A stretch of DNA of 64,000 nt. It comes from Pseudomonas arsenicoxydans (GTDB taxonomy: Bacteria > Pseudomonadota > Gammaproteobacteria > Pseudomonadales > Pseudomonadaceae). The position numbers were made by a program, and so were the translations under genes. Shown here in pieces: positions 32,058 through 41,479 of the stretch. The notes beneath the pieces are model-generated. The model saw only the letters and a program-made list of their open reading frames with translations, was not told the DNA's origin and ran no database searches. Positions within the stretch are counted from its first letter, which is position 1; each line of letters opens with the position of its first letter. The DNA lies in NCBI RefSeq assembly GCF_006438915.1, contig NZ_RCZE01000004.1, positions 370,395 to 434,394 of the forward strand. The letters run 5' to 3'.

Positions 32058-34094
32058 ATGCCATTGCGCCAGCGCCTCGAAAACCTCCCCGTCGGCCAGA
32101 AACTGCTGGCCGCCCTGCTGGTGCTGTTGATCACCATCCTGCTGGTCGCCAACCTGACGTTCATCAGCGCGGCGTACTACATTTCCCAGGAAAGCATGGC
32201 GCCCCAAGCCTTGCAGACCATTGGCCGACTGGTGTCGAACCCGAGCCTGGTGGCCGATGCCTTGAAGACGCCACAAAACGCCGAACGCCTGCTCAACGAA
32301 CTCGACAGTTACTCTCCACTGCGTGCCGCCGCCATCTATGACGGCAAGGGCGAACGGTTGGCGCAGTTGCAGCATGGCAACAAGCTGAGCCTGCCGGGGC
32401 GTTATCAGCACATCGAGGCCTGGCAAGCGACCGAGTTTCGCAGCAATCAACTGATCACCCTGCCCCGCCCCGGCACTGAGCCCGGCCATTTGCTGTTGGT
32501 GGCCAGCAGCGAGCTGCCGATGGCGTTTTACACCGGTACCTTGACCGCCAGCCTGGGCATCCTGATCTTCAGTGTGCTGTTGTGGCTGGTGATCGCCCGG
32601 CAAATCAAACGCCTGATTACCCGCCCCATCCATGAGCTCGAAGAGCTGTCCCGGCAGGTGACTCGCGAAGAGAACTATGCGCTGCGGGCCTCCCGTGGCA
32701 ACCACGACGAAATCGGCAGCCTCGCCGAGGCGTTCAACACCATGCTCTCGAGGATCGAGGCCCGGGAGCAGCAACTCAAGCGTGCCCGGGACGACTCCCA
32801 GGCCGCTTACGACCAGGCCCAGGGCCTGGCCGAAGAAACCCGCCATACCAATCGCAAGCTGGAACTCGAAGTCCAGGTGCGCAGCAAGATCGAGAAGAAG
32901 CTCACCGGTTTCCAGAACTACCTCAACAGCATCATCGACTCCATGCCGTCAGCGCTGATCGCCCTCGACGAACAGCTCTACGTGACCCAGTGGAATCAGG
33001 AGGCCAGCGCCTTGTCCGGCACGCGCCTGGACGAAGCGCTGAACCAGCCGATCTTCCTCGCCTTCGAACCATTGAAGCCGTTTCTGCCCCAGCTCAAGCA
33101 AACCGTCGAGCAGCACACCGTGGCCAAGATCGAGCGGGTGACGTGGTTCAAGGACGATGAGCCCAAGCATTACGCCCTGACCTTTTACCCGTTGATGGGC
33201 GGTGCCGGGCGTGGCGTGGTGATCCGGATCGACGACATCACCCAACGTCTGTCACTGGAGGAAATGATGGTGCAGTCGGAAAAAATGCTCTCGGTCGGTG
33301 GCCTCGCCGCCGGCATGGCCCACGAAATCAATAACCCGCTGGGTGCGATCCTGCATAACGTGCAGAACATCCGCCGACGCCTGTCACCTGACCTGCCGAA
33401 GAACATGGAGCAGGCCGAGCACATCGGTATCGAGCTGGAAACGGTCAACCAGTACCTGAAGGCGCGCGAAGTGCCGCAATTGCTCGATGGCATTCAGCAG
33501 GCCGGCGCCCGCGCAGCGAAGATTGTGACGCACATGCTCAGCTTCAGCCGCCGCAGTACCCGGCAAATGGCCCCGTGCGACCTGCCGGCGCTGATCGATC
33601 AAGCGGTGGAAATCGCCGGTAACGACTTCGACCTGGCGATCGGTTTCGACTTCAAGGGGCAGGCGATCATTCGCCAGTTCGATCCGGCCCTAGGCCCGGT
33701 GCCCGGCACGGCCAACGAACTCGAGCAGGTGCTACTCAACCTGTTGAAAAACGCGGCTCAGGCCATTCACCAGCGCGAGGACGATAGCGAGCCGGGGCGG
33801 ATCATTCTGCGCACCAAGCTGAACCCGCCCTGGGCGGAAATCCAGGTCGAGGACAACGGTATCGGCATGAGCGAAAACGTACGAAAACGCACGTTCGAGC
33901 CGTTCTTCACCACCAAGGAAATCGGCCAGGGCACTGGTTTGGGCCTGTCGGTCTCCTATTTCATCATCACCAATAATCACAAGGGGCAGATGGAAGTGCA
34001 GTCGACGCCGGGCCAAGGCACCTGTTTCACCTTGCGCCTGCCCTTGTCGGGTGCGCCGGTCATCTCCCAAGAACTCAATCAGCTATCGAGGTAA
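32058..34094 (+). CDS. Sensor histidine kinase (HAMP-PAS-HisKA)
   Basis: A 678-residue inner-membrane sensor. One transmembrane helix at about 14-38, a periplasmic domain of about 125 residues, and a second helix near 168-190 are followed by HAMP (about 190-245) and a coiled coil. A PAS domain follows (about 290-400). The HisKA box GGLAAGMAHEINNPLG places the phosphorylated His at 422. The ATPase has ELEQVLLNLLKNAAQAI, DNGIGM (Asp599), FEPFFTTK and GQGTGLGLS. No response regulator is nearby, so it is an orphan. The PduO-type adenosyltransferase follows after four bases. Confidence 0.93.
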   Translation: MPLRQRLENLPVGQKLLAALLVLLITILLVANLTFISAAYYISQESMAPQALQTIGRLVSNPSLVADALKTPQNAERLLNELDSYSPLRAAAIYDGKGERLAQLQHGNKLSLPGRYQHIEAWQATEFRSNQLITLPRPGTEPGHLLLVASSELPMAFYTGTLTASLGILIFSVLLWLVIARQIKRLITRPIHELEELSRQVTREENYALRASRGNHDEIGSLAEAFNTMLSRIEAREQQLKRARDDSQAAYDQAQGLAEETRHTNRKLELEVQVRSKIEKKLTGFQNYLNSIIDSMPSALIALDEQLYVTQWNQEASALSGTRLDEALNQPIFLAFEPLKPFLPQLKQTVEQHTVAKIERVTWFKDDEPKHYALTFYPLMGGAGRGVVIRIDDITQRLSLEEMMVQSEKMLSVGGLAAGMAHEINNPLGAILHNVQNIRRRLSPDLPKNMEQAEHIGIELETVNQYLKAREVPQLLDGIQQAGARAAKIVTHMLSFSRRSTRQMAPCDLPALIDQAVEIAGNDFDLAIGFDFKGQAIIRQFDPALGPVPGTANELEQVLLNLLKNAAQAIHQREDDSEPGRIILRTKLNPPWAEIQVEDNGIGMSENVRKRTFEPFFTTKEIGQGTGLGLSVSYFIITNNHKGQMEVQSTPGQGTCFTLRLPLSGAPVISQELNQLSR

Positions 34095-34097
34095 CCC

Positions 34098-34679
34098 ATG
34101 GGCTTTCGCTTGTCGAAGATTTACACCCGCACTGGCGACAAAGGCGAAACCGGGCTCGGCGATGGTCGCCGGGTGCCCAAGGACCACCCACGGATCGAGG
34201 CGATTGGCGAAGTCGATTCGCTGAACAGTCAGGTCGGTGTGCTGTTGGCCGGGTTGGCGGCAGAAAGCGTCACGTATCCGGGCTTGAACGAGGTGATCGA
34301 GGTGTTGGCGCCTTGTCAGCACCGCTTGTTCGACTTGGGTGGCGAGCTGGCGATGCCGGTGTATCAGGCGTTGGACACGGCAGAAATCGAACGCCTGGAA
34401 GCGGCGATAGATCGCTGGAATGAAGAGCTGGGACCGCTGGAGAACTTCATTCTGCCCGGCGGTTCAGTGTTGATCGCTCAGGCGCATGTGTGCAGAAGCC
34501 TGGCGCGCAGCGCGGAGCGACGGTGTCAGCAGTTGAATGCGATTGAGCCGTTGGCCGGGGTTGGGTTGGCGTATATCAATCGGTTGTCGGATCTGTTGTT
34601 TGTGGTGGCGCGGTTGATTGCCAAGCGGCAGGGGGTTGCGGAGATTTTGTGGCAGGCGGCGGTGAAGCCTCAGGATTAA
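34098..34679 (+). CDS. Cob(I)alamin adenosyltransferase, PduO type
   Basis: A 193-residue enzyme that transfers adenosyl from ATP to cob(I)alamin. The ATP-binding motif KIYTRTGDKGETGLGDGRRVPKD is at the N-terminus. DLGGELA and ILPGGS...QAHVCRSLARSAERR (about residues 120-150) with YINRLSDLLFVVAR near the end complete the trimeric family pattern. It begins four bases after the sensor kinase stop, so the pair is co-transcribed. Ending at 34679, it is followed by an inverted REPIN. Confidence 0.94.
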   Translation: MGFRLSKIYTRTGDKGETGLGDGRRVPKDHPRIEAIGEVDSLNSQVGVLLAGLAAESVTYPGLNEVIEVLAPCQHRLFDLGGELAMPVYQALDTAEIERLEAAIDRWNEELGPLENFILPGGSVLIAQAHVCRSLARSAERRCQQLNAIEPLAGVGLAYINRLSDLLFVVARLIAKRQGVAEILWQAAVKPQD

Positions 34680-34697
34680 CCGGCGTCTGTCAGGACG

Positions 34698-34777
34698 CCT
34701 TCGCGAGCAAGCCCGCTCCCACATTTCGACCGAGTGTACTCAGATCAAATGTGGGAGCGGGCTTGCTCGCGAAGGGG
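34698..34777. repeat. REPIN, reversed arrangement
   Basis: Arms in the order CGAGCAAGCCCGCTCCCACA ... TGTGGGAGCGGGCTTGCTCG with a 32-base spacer (TTTCGACCGAGTGTACTCAG...). This is the outward-facing layout shared with the copies at 36420 and 45059. Confidence 0.92.
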
Positions 34778-34784
34778 CCAGTAG

Positions 34785-35735
34785 CTACGCCAAAGAATCC
34801 GGCCAGAACGCCCGAATCCCCGCCACACCCTGCGCCCCGGCTTCCCAGGCTTGCTGCCGTTCTGTCGGGCCAACACCGCCCAACAGGAACACCGGCTTGC
34901 TGAAGCCCGCAATCAACGCCGAAGCCTGATCCCAACCCAACGGCTGAGCCTCAGGATGAGTCTGGGTCTTCTGCACCGGCGACAAGGTCACAAAGTCCAC
35001 ACCCATCTGCTCGGCCAACGCCAGTTCTTCAGCGTTATGACACGACGCCGCCAACCAGCGCGATGCCGGCAGTGGTCGCCCCGCCGCCGCGTATTTACGC
35101 AACTGGGCCGAGGTGATGTGCCAACCGGCTGACGGGAAATCACCGAGCCACTCGAACGGCCCCTTGATCATCAGCTGCGCCTTGCCGGCACACAGCCCCG
35201 CCGCGTCCACCGCCAGGTCGCGGTATTTCGGATCGTAGCCATTGGGCGCCCGCAGCTGGATCAGCTTGATCCCGCCGGCGATGGCTTTCTGGATGCCACG
35301 CAGCAAGGCCGGGGTCTCCAGGTCTTCAGGGGTAATCAAGTATTCGGTCGGCAAACGTGCAGCCGCGACGATCGGTTGATTGGCCGCCGGGAACTCGTAG
35401 TTCACCAGGTCGCGCGCAGACACCCACTCCAGCGGCTGACCTTCGGCGCCGTGGGGTTCGCCGGTAAAGGCCGAGACTTCCCAGACATCCAGCAACACCT
35501 GCTTGTCCGGGTAGTCGTGATGAACCTTGATCAACGGTCGTGCGGCGCTGACCACAATGCCCAGCTCTTCCTGAAGTTCACGGTTCAGCGCGGTTTCGAC
35601 GGACTCGTCGCCCTCGACCTTGCCACCGGGAAACTCCCACAAACCACCTTGGTGCTGAGTGTCGGCACGGCGTGCAATAAGGATCTTGCCGCTGTTATCA
35701 CGGATAACGGCAGCGGCTACATGGACTCGTTTCAC
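34785..35735 (-). CDS. Nudix hydrolase fused to a ThiE-like domain
   Basis: A 316-residue two-domain protein. Residues 1-130 are an MTH1/MutT-like Nudix domain: GGLWEFPGGKVEGDESVETALNRELQEELGI contains the Nudix box G-x5-E-x7-REUxEE. Residues 150-316 are a TIM-barrel domain resembling thiamin-phosphate synthase (LITPEDLET, LIQLRAPNGYDP, FLLGGVGP, GAQGVAGIRAFW). The ThiE phosphate-site motif Q-[FL]-R-x-K is changed to QLRAP, losing the lysine. This fused form occurs widely in gammaproteobacteria; the reaction is unclear. The start is GTG at 35735 behind a strong GGAGGAGG, overlapping the GST stop (GTGA). Confidence 0.9.
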   Translation of the reverse strand: MKRVHVAAAVIRDNSGKILIARRADTQHQGGLWEFPGGKVEGDESVETALNRELQEELGIVVSAARPLIKVHHDYPDKQVLLDVWEVSAFTGEPHGAEGQPLEWVSARDLVNYEFPAANQPIVAAARLPTEYLITPEDLETPALLRGIQKAIAGGIKLIQLRAPNGYDPKYRDLAVDAAGLCAGKAQLMIKGPFEWLGDFPSAGWHITSAQLRKYAAAGRPLPASRWLAASCHNAEELALAEQMGVDFVTLSPVQKTQTHPEAQPLGWDQASALIAGFSKPVFLLGGVGPTERQQAWEAGAQGVAGIRAFWPDSLA

Positions 35736-36364
35736 TGCCCGACCTCCTCCAGACCTGCCTTCTGCCAGGCTTTGAATGCCGGCCACTGGTAGATCGCTTC
35801 GACGTAGGCCTCGTCCGCTGCCGGCAATTTCACCTGATAGGTGCGCAGGCGTACGGCAATCGGGGCGAAGAATGCATCGGCCAGGGTTGCGCCGCCGAAC
35901 AGGAACGGGCCAGTGTCGGTCGCTGCTGCACGACATTCAGCCCACAAGGCCAGCATGCGCTGGATGTCAGCCTGAACATCATCAGGCGCCGACGACAGCG
36001 GCGCATCGCGACTCAGGTCGAACGGCATATTGCCGCGCATGGCAAAGAACCCGGCGTGCATCTGCGCACAAGCCGAACGCGCCTGGGCACGGGCGGCGGT
36101 GTCTTTTGGCCAGAGGCCGGCATCGGGGAATTGCTCAGCCAGGTACTCGGCAATCGCCAGGGAATCGGCGATGGTGCCGTGCTCGGTTTTCAGTAGTGGG
36201 ACTTTGCCGGTTGGCGAATGTTTGAGCAGGCGTTCGCGGGTGTCGGGTTGACCCAGTTTGATCAGTTCTTCGGTGTAGGCCGCGCCGGTCAGGTCGAGGG
36301 CCAGTGCGCCGCGCAGGGACCAGGAGGAAAGCAGTTTGTCGCCGATGATCAGGTGCAGGCTCAT
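35732..36364 (-). CDS. Glutathione S-transferase family protein
   Basis: A 210-residue GST. The thioredoxin-fold N-terminus (LHLIIGDKLLSSWSLRGALAL) carries SSWS, a serine-type active site as in zeta/GstA-like members. SPTGKVPLLKTEHGTIADSLAIAEYL (about residues 59-84) is the glutathione-binding strand with cis-Pro and SLAI. The helical C-domain ends IYQWPAFKAWQKAGLEEVG. The ATG at 36364 is preferred to an upstream start nine codons away. It overlaps the Nudix fusion gene by four bases, suggesting a shared detoxification or repair unit. Confidence 0.92.
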   Translation of the reverse strand: MSLHLIIGDKLLSSWSLRGALALDLTGAAYTEELIKLGQPDTRERLLKHSPTGKVPLLKTEHGTIADSLAIAEYLAEQFPDAGLWPKDTAARAQARSACAQMHAGFFAMRGNMPFDLSRDAPLSSAPDDVQADIQRMLALWAECRAAATDTGPFLFGGATLADAFFAPIAVRLRTYQVKLPAADEAYVEAIYQWPAFKAWQKAGLEEVGQ

Positions 36365-36419
36365 GTTCGGGACCTTTGATGGAGTAAACAAGCCACTTTA
36401 GAGGGTGACTGGAAGTCAG

Positions 36420-36507
36420 CCTTCGCGAGCAAGCCCGCTCCCACATTCGATCGCATTTATTCTGGAAGCACTCGGTCAAATGTGGGAGCGGGCTTGCTCG
36501 CGAAGGG
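36420..36507. repeat. REPIN, near-copy of the one at 45059
   Basis: Reversed arrangement (CTTCGCGAGCAAGCCCGCTC ... GGGCTTGCTCGCGAAGG). Its spacer ATTCGATCGCATTTATTCTG-GAAGCACTCGGTC differs from the 45059 copy by only a few bases. It lies between argJ and the GST gene. Confidence 0.94.
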
Positions 36508-36519
36508 GGCGACTCGGTC

Positions 36520-37737
36520 TTAAGTACGGTACTCGGCGTTGATCTTCACGTATTCGTGGGACAAGTCGGTGGTCCAGATGGTTTCGCTGCAATCGCCGCG
36601 GCCCAACTCGATACGGATGGTGATCTCTTCCTGCTGCATGACCGCAGCGCCCTGGGCTTCGGTGTACGTCGCAGCACGTGCGCCACGGCTGGCAATGCAC
36701 ACGTCACCGAGGAACACGTCGATCTTGCTCACGTCCAGGTTCGGCACGCCGGCACGGCCAACGGCTGCCAGGATGCGGCCCCAGTTTGGATCAGAGGCAA
36801 ACAGCGCCGTCTTGATCAGCGGCGAGTGCGCCACGGTGTAGCCGACGTCCAGGCATTCCTGGTGATTGCCACCGCCATTGACTTCAACGGTGACGAACTT
36901 GGTCGCGCCTTCGCCGTCGCGGACGATGGCCTGGGCCACGTCCATGCACACTTCGAACACCGCTTGCTTCAACTTGGCGAACAACTCGCCTTCGGCACGG
37001 GTGATTTCCGGCAGCGCCGCCTGACCGGTAGCGATCAGCATGCAGCAGTCGTTGGTCGAGGTGTCGCCGTCGATGGTGATGCGATTGAACGACTTGTTGG
37101 CACCGTCCAGCAGCAGGTTCTGCAACACGTCACGGGCGACTTTGGCGTCGGTGGCGATGTAGCCGAGCATGGTCGCCATGTTTGGACGAATCATGCCCGC
37201 GCCTTTGCTGATGCCGGTGACGGTGATGATCACGCCATCATGCTGGAACTGGCGGCTGGCACCCTTGGGCAGGGTGTCGGTGGTCATGATGCCGGTGGCG
37301 GCCGCTTCCCAATTATTGATTGACAGGTCGTCGAGGGCTGCTTGCAGCGCGCCTTCGATTTTCTCGACCGGCAGTGGCTCACCGATGACGCCGGTGGAGT
37401 ACGGCAGCACCAGGCTGGCATCAACGCCCGTCAGTTCAGCCAGTTTGGCGCACGTACGTTCGGCGGCGGCCAGGCCAGGTTCGCCGGTGCCGGCGTTGGC
37501 ATTGCCGGTGTTGGTCAACAGGTAACGCACCGGGCCTTGCACACGTTGCTTGGCCAGGATCACCGGGGCGGCGCAAAAGGCGTTAAGGGTGAAGACGCCC
37601 GCGACGGTGGAGCCTTCGGCGCAGCGCATGACCACGACATCCTTGCGCCCCGGGCGCTTGATGCCGGCCGAGGCGATACCGAGTTCAAAACCGGCAACCG
37701 GGTGCAACGTTGGCAAAGGACCAAGACCAACAGCCAT
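36520..37737 (-). CDS. argJ: Glutamate N-acetyltransferase / amino-acid acetyltransferase
   Basis: A 405-residue self-cleaving enzyme of arginine synthesis that recycles the acetyl group from N-acetylornithine to glutamate. Cleavage occurs before the threonine in [22 protein letters not shown] (near residue 190), which becomes the nucleophile. TGNANAGTG and a C-terminal [15 protein letters not shown] are typical. The ATG at 37737 starts [20 protein letters not shown], the Pseudomonas family form. It is transcribed after secA with a terminator in between. Confidence 0.97.
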   Translation of the reverse strand: MAVGLGPLPTLHPVAGFELGIASAGIKRPGRKDVVVMRCAEGSTVAGVFTLNAFCAAPVILAKQRVQGPVRYLLTNTGNANAGTGEPGLAAAERTCAKLAELTGVDASLVLPYSTGVIGEPLPVEKIEGALQAALDDLSINNWEAAATGIMTTDTLPKGASRQFQHDGVIITVTGISKGAGMIRPNMATMLGYIATDAKVARDVLQNLLLDGANKSFNRITIDGDTSTNDCCMLIATGQAALPEITRAEGELFAKLKQAVFEVCMDVAQAIVRDGEGATKFVTVEVNGGGNHQECLDVGYTVAHSPLIKTALFASDPNWGRILAAVGRAGVPNLDVSKIDVFLGDVCIASRGARAATYTEAQGAAVMQQEEITIRIELGRGDCSETIWTTDLSHEYVKINAEYRT

Positions 37738-37799
37738 GAATGCGCTCCTCAAAAAATGTAGTCATCACCGTCATGCGATGAACGGCGGTATTAAATGGC

Positions 37800-37832
37800 A
37801 AAACGCCGCGACGGGTGATGCCGGTCGCGGCG
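37800..37832 (-). terminator. Terminator of secA
   Basis: On the minus strand, CGCCGCGAC and GTCGCGGCG form a 9-base stem with an 11-base loop ending in TTTT. It lies 28 bases after the secA stop. The T-run is short, so efficiency may be modest. Confidence 0.75.
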
Positions 37833-37859
37833 CGGGTATTTCAGCGATTGAAACGGGGT

Positions 37860-40595
37860 TTACTGGATCTGCCCGTGGCAATGCTTGAATTTCTTGCCCG
37901 AACCGCAGTAACACAGTTCGTTACGGCCCAGCTTCTGCTCGTTGCGAACCGGTGCCACGGCGAGGGCGACATCAATCTCTTCGCCCAACGGTTCCACTTG
38001 CTCAAGACCCGGTGCTTCTTCGTGATGGAACTGCATGCGTGCGGCCAGTGCTTCGGCTTCCTGACGCAGGCGTTGCTCTTCGGCTTCCGGATCTTCGCGG
38101 CGAACCTGAACGTGAGACAGCACACGGATCGAGTCGCGCTTGATCGAATCCAGCAGCTCGGAGAACAGCGTGAACGACTCGCGCTTGTACTCTTGCTTCG
38201 GGTTCTTCTGGGCATAGCCACGCAAGTGAATGCCGTGACGCAAGTGGTCCATGGTCGACAGGTGGTCTTTCCACAGGTCGTCCAGCACGCGCAGCACGAT
38301 TTGTTTCTCGAAGCTGCGCAGCGCTTCGGCGCCCGCCTGGTCTTCTTTCTCGTTGTACGCCGCCATCAGCTCTTGCATCAGCTTCTCGCGCAGGGTTTCT
38401 TCGTACAGGTGATCGTCTTCGTCGAGCCATTGCTGGATCGGCAGCGCCACACCGAAGTCGCTCTGCAACGCAGCTTCCAGACCGGCCACGTCCCACTGCT
38501 CTGGCAGCGATTGCGGTGGAATGTGCGCGCTGACGGTGGCGTTGAGCACGTCCTGACGGAAGTCGGCGATGGTTTCGCCAATGTTGTCAGCGGCCAGCAA
38601 CGTGTTGCGCATGTGATAAATCACTTTACGCTGTTCGTTGTTGACGTCGTCGAACTCGAGCAATTGCTTACGAATGTCGAAGTTACGGCCTTCAACCTTG
38701 CGCTGAGCCTTTTCGATGGCGTTGGTCACCATGCGGTGCTCGATCGCCTCGCCTGGCTGCATGCCCAGGGCCTTCATGAAATTCTTCACCCGGTCAGAGG
38801 CGAAGATACGCATCAGGCTGTCTTCCAGCGACAGGTAGAAGCGGCTGGAACCGGCGTCGCCCTGACGGCCGGCACGACCACGCAGCTGGTTGTCGATACG
38901 GCGCGATTCGTGACGCTCGGAAGCAATGACCTGCAAGCCGCCCGACTCGAGCACTTGCTGGTGACGCTTCTGCCAGTCGGCCTTGATCTGGGCGATCTGC
39001 TCTGGCGTCGGATCTTCCAGGGAGGCCACTTCCACTTCCCAGTTACCGCCCAACAGGATGTCGGTACCACGACCGGCCATGTTGGTAGCGATGGTCAGTG
39101 CGCCTGGGCGACCGGCCTGGGCAATGATCTCGGCTTCCTTTTCGTGGAACTTGGCGTTCAGAACCTTGTGTTCGATGCCTTGTTCCACGAGCAGGCGGGA
39201 CATGTGCTCGGAAGTTTCGATGGTCGCGGTACCTACCAGCACCGGACGGCCCGCCGCCATGCTTTCCTTGATGTCCGCCACGATAGCCGTGTACTTCTCG
39301 TCGGCCGTCAGGAACACCAGGTCGTTGTAGTCCTTACGGGCCAACGGCTTGTTCGGCGGAATGACCATGACCTGCAGGCCATAGATCTGATGGAACTCGA
39401 ACGCTTCGGTGTCGGCTGTACCGGTCATGCCGGACAGTTTGTTGTACAGACGGAAGTAGTTCTGGAACGTGGTCGATGCCAAGGTCTGGCTTTCGGCCTG
39501 GATGTTCAGGTTTTCCTTGGCTTCGATGGCCTGGTGCAGGCCTTCGGACAAACGACGGCCCGGCATGGTACGACCGGTGTGTTCGTCGACCAGGACAACC
39601 TGACCGTCCTGCACGATGTACTCGACGTTGCGGTGGAACAGTTTGTGCGCACGCAGGCCGGCATAAACGTGGGTCAACAGACCCAGGTTGTGTGCCGAAT
39701 ACAGGCTTTCGCCTTCAGCCAGCAGACCGAGGGAGGTCAGTGTTTCTTCGACGTACTGGTGACCGGCCTCGTTGAGTTCGACCTGGCGGGTTTTCTCGTC
39801 GACGGTGTAGTGGCCGGCCTTGGTGACTTCGCCTTCAACTTCTTCGATGTGCAATTCCAGCTGCGGGATCAGTTTGTTGATCTCGATGTACAGCTTGGAG
39901 CTGTCCTCGGCCTGACCGGAGATGATCAGCGGGGTACGGGCTTCGTCGATGAGGATGGAGTCGACTTCGTCGATCACGGCAAAATTGAGTTCGCGCTGGA
40001 ATTTTTCTTCCATGCTGAACGCCATGTTGTCGCGCAGGTAATCGAAACCGAATTCGTTGTTGGTGCCATAGGTGATGTCGCAGGCGTAGGCCATGCGCTT
40101 TTCTTCCGGCGGCTGGAACGGCGTCACAACGCCGACCGTCAGGCCGAGGAATTCGTAGAGCGGACGCATCCAGTTGGCGTCACGACGGGCCAGGTAGTCG
40201 TTCACTGTCACTACGTGCACGCCCTTGCCGGACAGCGCGTTGAGATAAACGCCCAGTGTTGCCACCAGGGTCTTGCCTTCACCGGTACGCATTTCCGCGA
40301 TCATGCCTTCATGCAAGGTCATGCCGCCGATCAGCTGGACATCGAAGTGGCGCATACCCATGACGCGCTTGCCGGCTTCGCGGGCGACCGCAAAGGCTTC
40401 GGGCAGCAGCTTGTCGAGGGATTCCCCTTTGGCGATGCGGGCCTTGAACTCGTCTGTCTTGGCACGCAATTGATCGTCCGAAAGGGCCACCATTTGCTCT
40501 TCGAAGGCATTGACGAATTGCACCGTCTTGAGCATGCGTTTGACTTCGCGCTCGTTCTTGCTTCCAAAAAGTTTCTTTAACAAAGGCGCAAACAT
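37860..40595 (-). CDS. secA: Preprotein translocase ATPase SecA
   Basis: A 911-residue motor that pushes unfolded proteins through SecYEG. Walker A MRTGEGKT has its lysine at 108, Walker B-type [21 protein letters not shown] lies near 207, and [17 protein letters not shown] near 500 is the second nucleotide-binding region. The C-terminal zinc/SecB-binding motif [14 protein letters not shown] is intact. The ATG at 40595 matches [17 protein letters not shown]. No SecM-like gene lies upstream; instead dciA is divergent. Confidence 0.98.
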   Translation of the reverse strand: MFAPLLKKLFGSKNEREVKRMLKTVQFVNAFEEQMVALSDDQLRAKTDEFKARIAKGESLDKLLPEAFAVAREAGKRVMGMRHFDVQLIGGMTLHEGMIAEMRTGEGKTLVATLGVYLNALSGKGVHVVTVNDYLARRDANWMRPLYEFLGLTVGVVTPFQPPEEKRMAYACDITYGTNNEFGFDYLRDNMAFSMEEKFQRELNFAVIDEVDSILIDEARTPLIISGQAEDSSKLYIEINKLIPQLELHIEEVEGEVTKAGHYTVDEKTRQVELNEAGHQYVEETLTSLGLLAEGESLYSAHNLGLLTHVYAGLRAHKLFHRNVEYIVQDGQVVLVDEHTGRTMPGRRLSEGLHQAIEAKENLNIQAESQTLASTTFQNYFRLYNKLSGMTGTADTEAFEFHQIYGLQVMVIPPNKPLARKDYNDLVFLTADEKYTAIVADIKESMAAGRPVLVGTATIETSEHMSRLLVEQGIEHKVLNAKFHEKEAEIIAQAGRPGALTIATNMAGRGTDILLGGNWEVEVASLEDPTPEQIAQIKADWQKRHQQVLESGGLQVIASERHESRRIDNQLRGRAGRQGDAGSSRFYLSLEDSLMRIFASDRVKNFMKALGMQPGEAIEHRMVTNAIEKAQRKVEGRNFDIRKQLLEFDDVNNEQRKVIYHMRNTLLAADNIGETIADFRQDVLNATVSAHIPPQSLPEQWDVAGLEAALQSDFGVALPIQQWLDEDDHLYEETLREKLMQELMAAYNEKEDQAGAEALRSFEKQIVLRVLDDLWKDHLSTMDHLRHGIHLRGYAQKNPKQEYKRESFTLFSELLDSIKRDSIRVLSHVQVRREDPEAEEQRLRQEAEALAARMQFHHEEAPGLEQVEPLGEEIDVALAVAPVRNEQKLGRNELCYCGSGKKFKHCHGQIQ

Positions 40596-40902
40596 ATCGG
40601 CAGGATCTTCCACACTAAAGGGATGGAGGGCGGCCCCGTGAGTCGCCCGTGCAGCCCTCATGGCCGCATGCGAACGAGCATTCTACCCGGAAACGATGGT
40701 GAGGAAAGTGGCGTTATTCCACGATGCATGCACTGCGCTGTAACGGGGCTCACTTAAAATAAGGGCTTTTTACTGAACTTCAAGCCATTCATGGCAGAAG
40801 TTACTTGTTGATTTAATGGGTAAAGCGAGTGCAAAGCAATGGGTCAGGTGCACGAGGTGCTTTCTGCTACCATAGCGGCTCTGTTACTTCAGGTGTCTGA
40901 TC

Positions 40903-41358
40903 ATGGCATTTCGCCCTCTTACGGCCAGAGCACCCGCCGTCCTGCTTCGCGAAGCCAAGCCGCTGAAAGCTATTTTTGGCCACGCTCAACGCCTGGGTCA
41001 TTTACAACGTCTGCTCGAAAGCCAATTGCAACCCGCCGCTCGCGAACACTGTCATGTGGCGTCGTGGCGCGAAGGCAGTTTGTTGCTGATCGTCACCGAC
41101 GGACATTGGGCAACGCGCCTGCGTTATCAGCAAAAGCGTCTGCAACGGCAATTACAGATGTTTGATGAATTCGCCAGTCTGACGCGGATTTTGTTCAAAG
41201 TTCAGCCACCGACCGTGCAACAAGGTGCTGCGGGACACACCATCAGTTTGTCATCCGATGCGGGCGCGACCATTCAGGCCACGGCTGAGGGGATTAGCGA
41301 CCCGAATCTGCGGGCTGCACTGGAACGCCTTGCGGCGCACGCAAAACCCAAGACCTGA
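40903..41358 (+). CDS. dciA: DciA-like DnaB helicase loader (DUF721)
   Basis: A 151-residue DUF721/DciA protein, the ancestral helicase operator that helps load DnaB at replication forks in bacteria without DnaC. The KH-like core spans residues 20-115 (LKAIFGHAQRLGHLQRLLESQL, WREGSLLLIVTDGHWATRLRYQQKRLQRQL). The C-terminus, which is variable in this family, is hydrophilic. The ATG at 40903 follows CAGGTG. It is divergent from secA and followed by a REPIN. Confidence 0.9.
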   Translation: MAFRPLTARAPAVLLREAKPLKAIFGHAQRLGHLQRLLESQLQPAAREHCHVASWREGSLLLIVTDGHWATRLRYQQKRLQRQLQMFDEFASLTRILFKVQPPTVQQGAAGHTISLSSDAGATIQATAEGISDPNLRAALERLAAHAKPKT

Positions 41359-41370
41359 CACAAAACGAAA

Positions 41371-41461
41371 TGTGGGAGCGGGCTTGCTCGCGAATGCGGT
41401 GTGTCATTCAACACATAAGTTGACTGATCTACCGCATTCGCGAGCAAGCCCGCTCCCACAT
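41371..41461. repeat. REPIN between convergent genes
   Basis: Inverted REP pair with spacer GTCATTCAACACATAAGTTGACTGAT, lying between dciA and the convergent HerA-like gene. Confidence 0.93.
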
Positions 41462-41479
41462 TTTGACCGTGTCCGTTTA

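Noticed and set aside
37815..40580. A 921-codon plus-strand open frame
   Set aside because: It is antisense to secA, whose motifs and length are complete; no ribosome site or family match.
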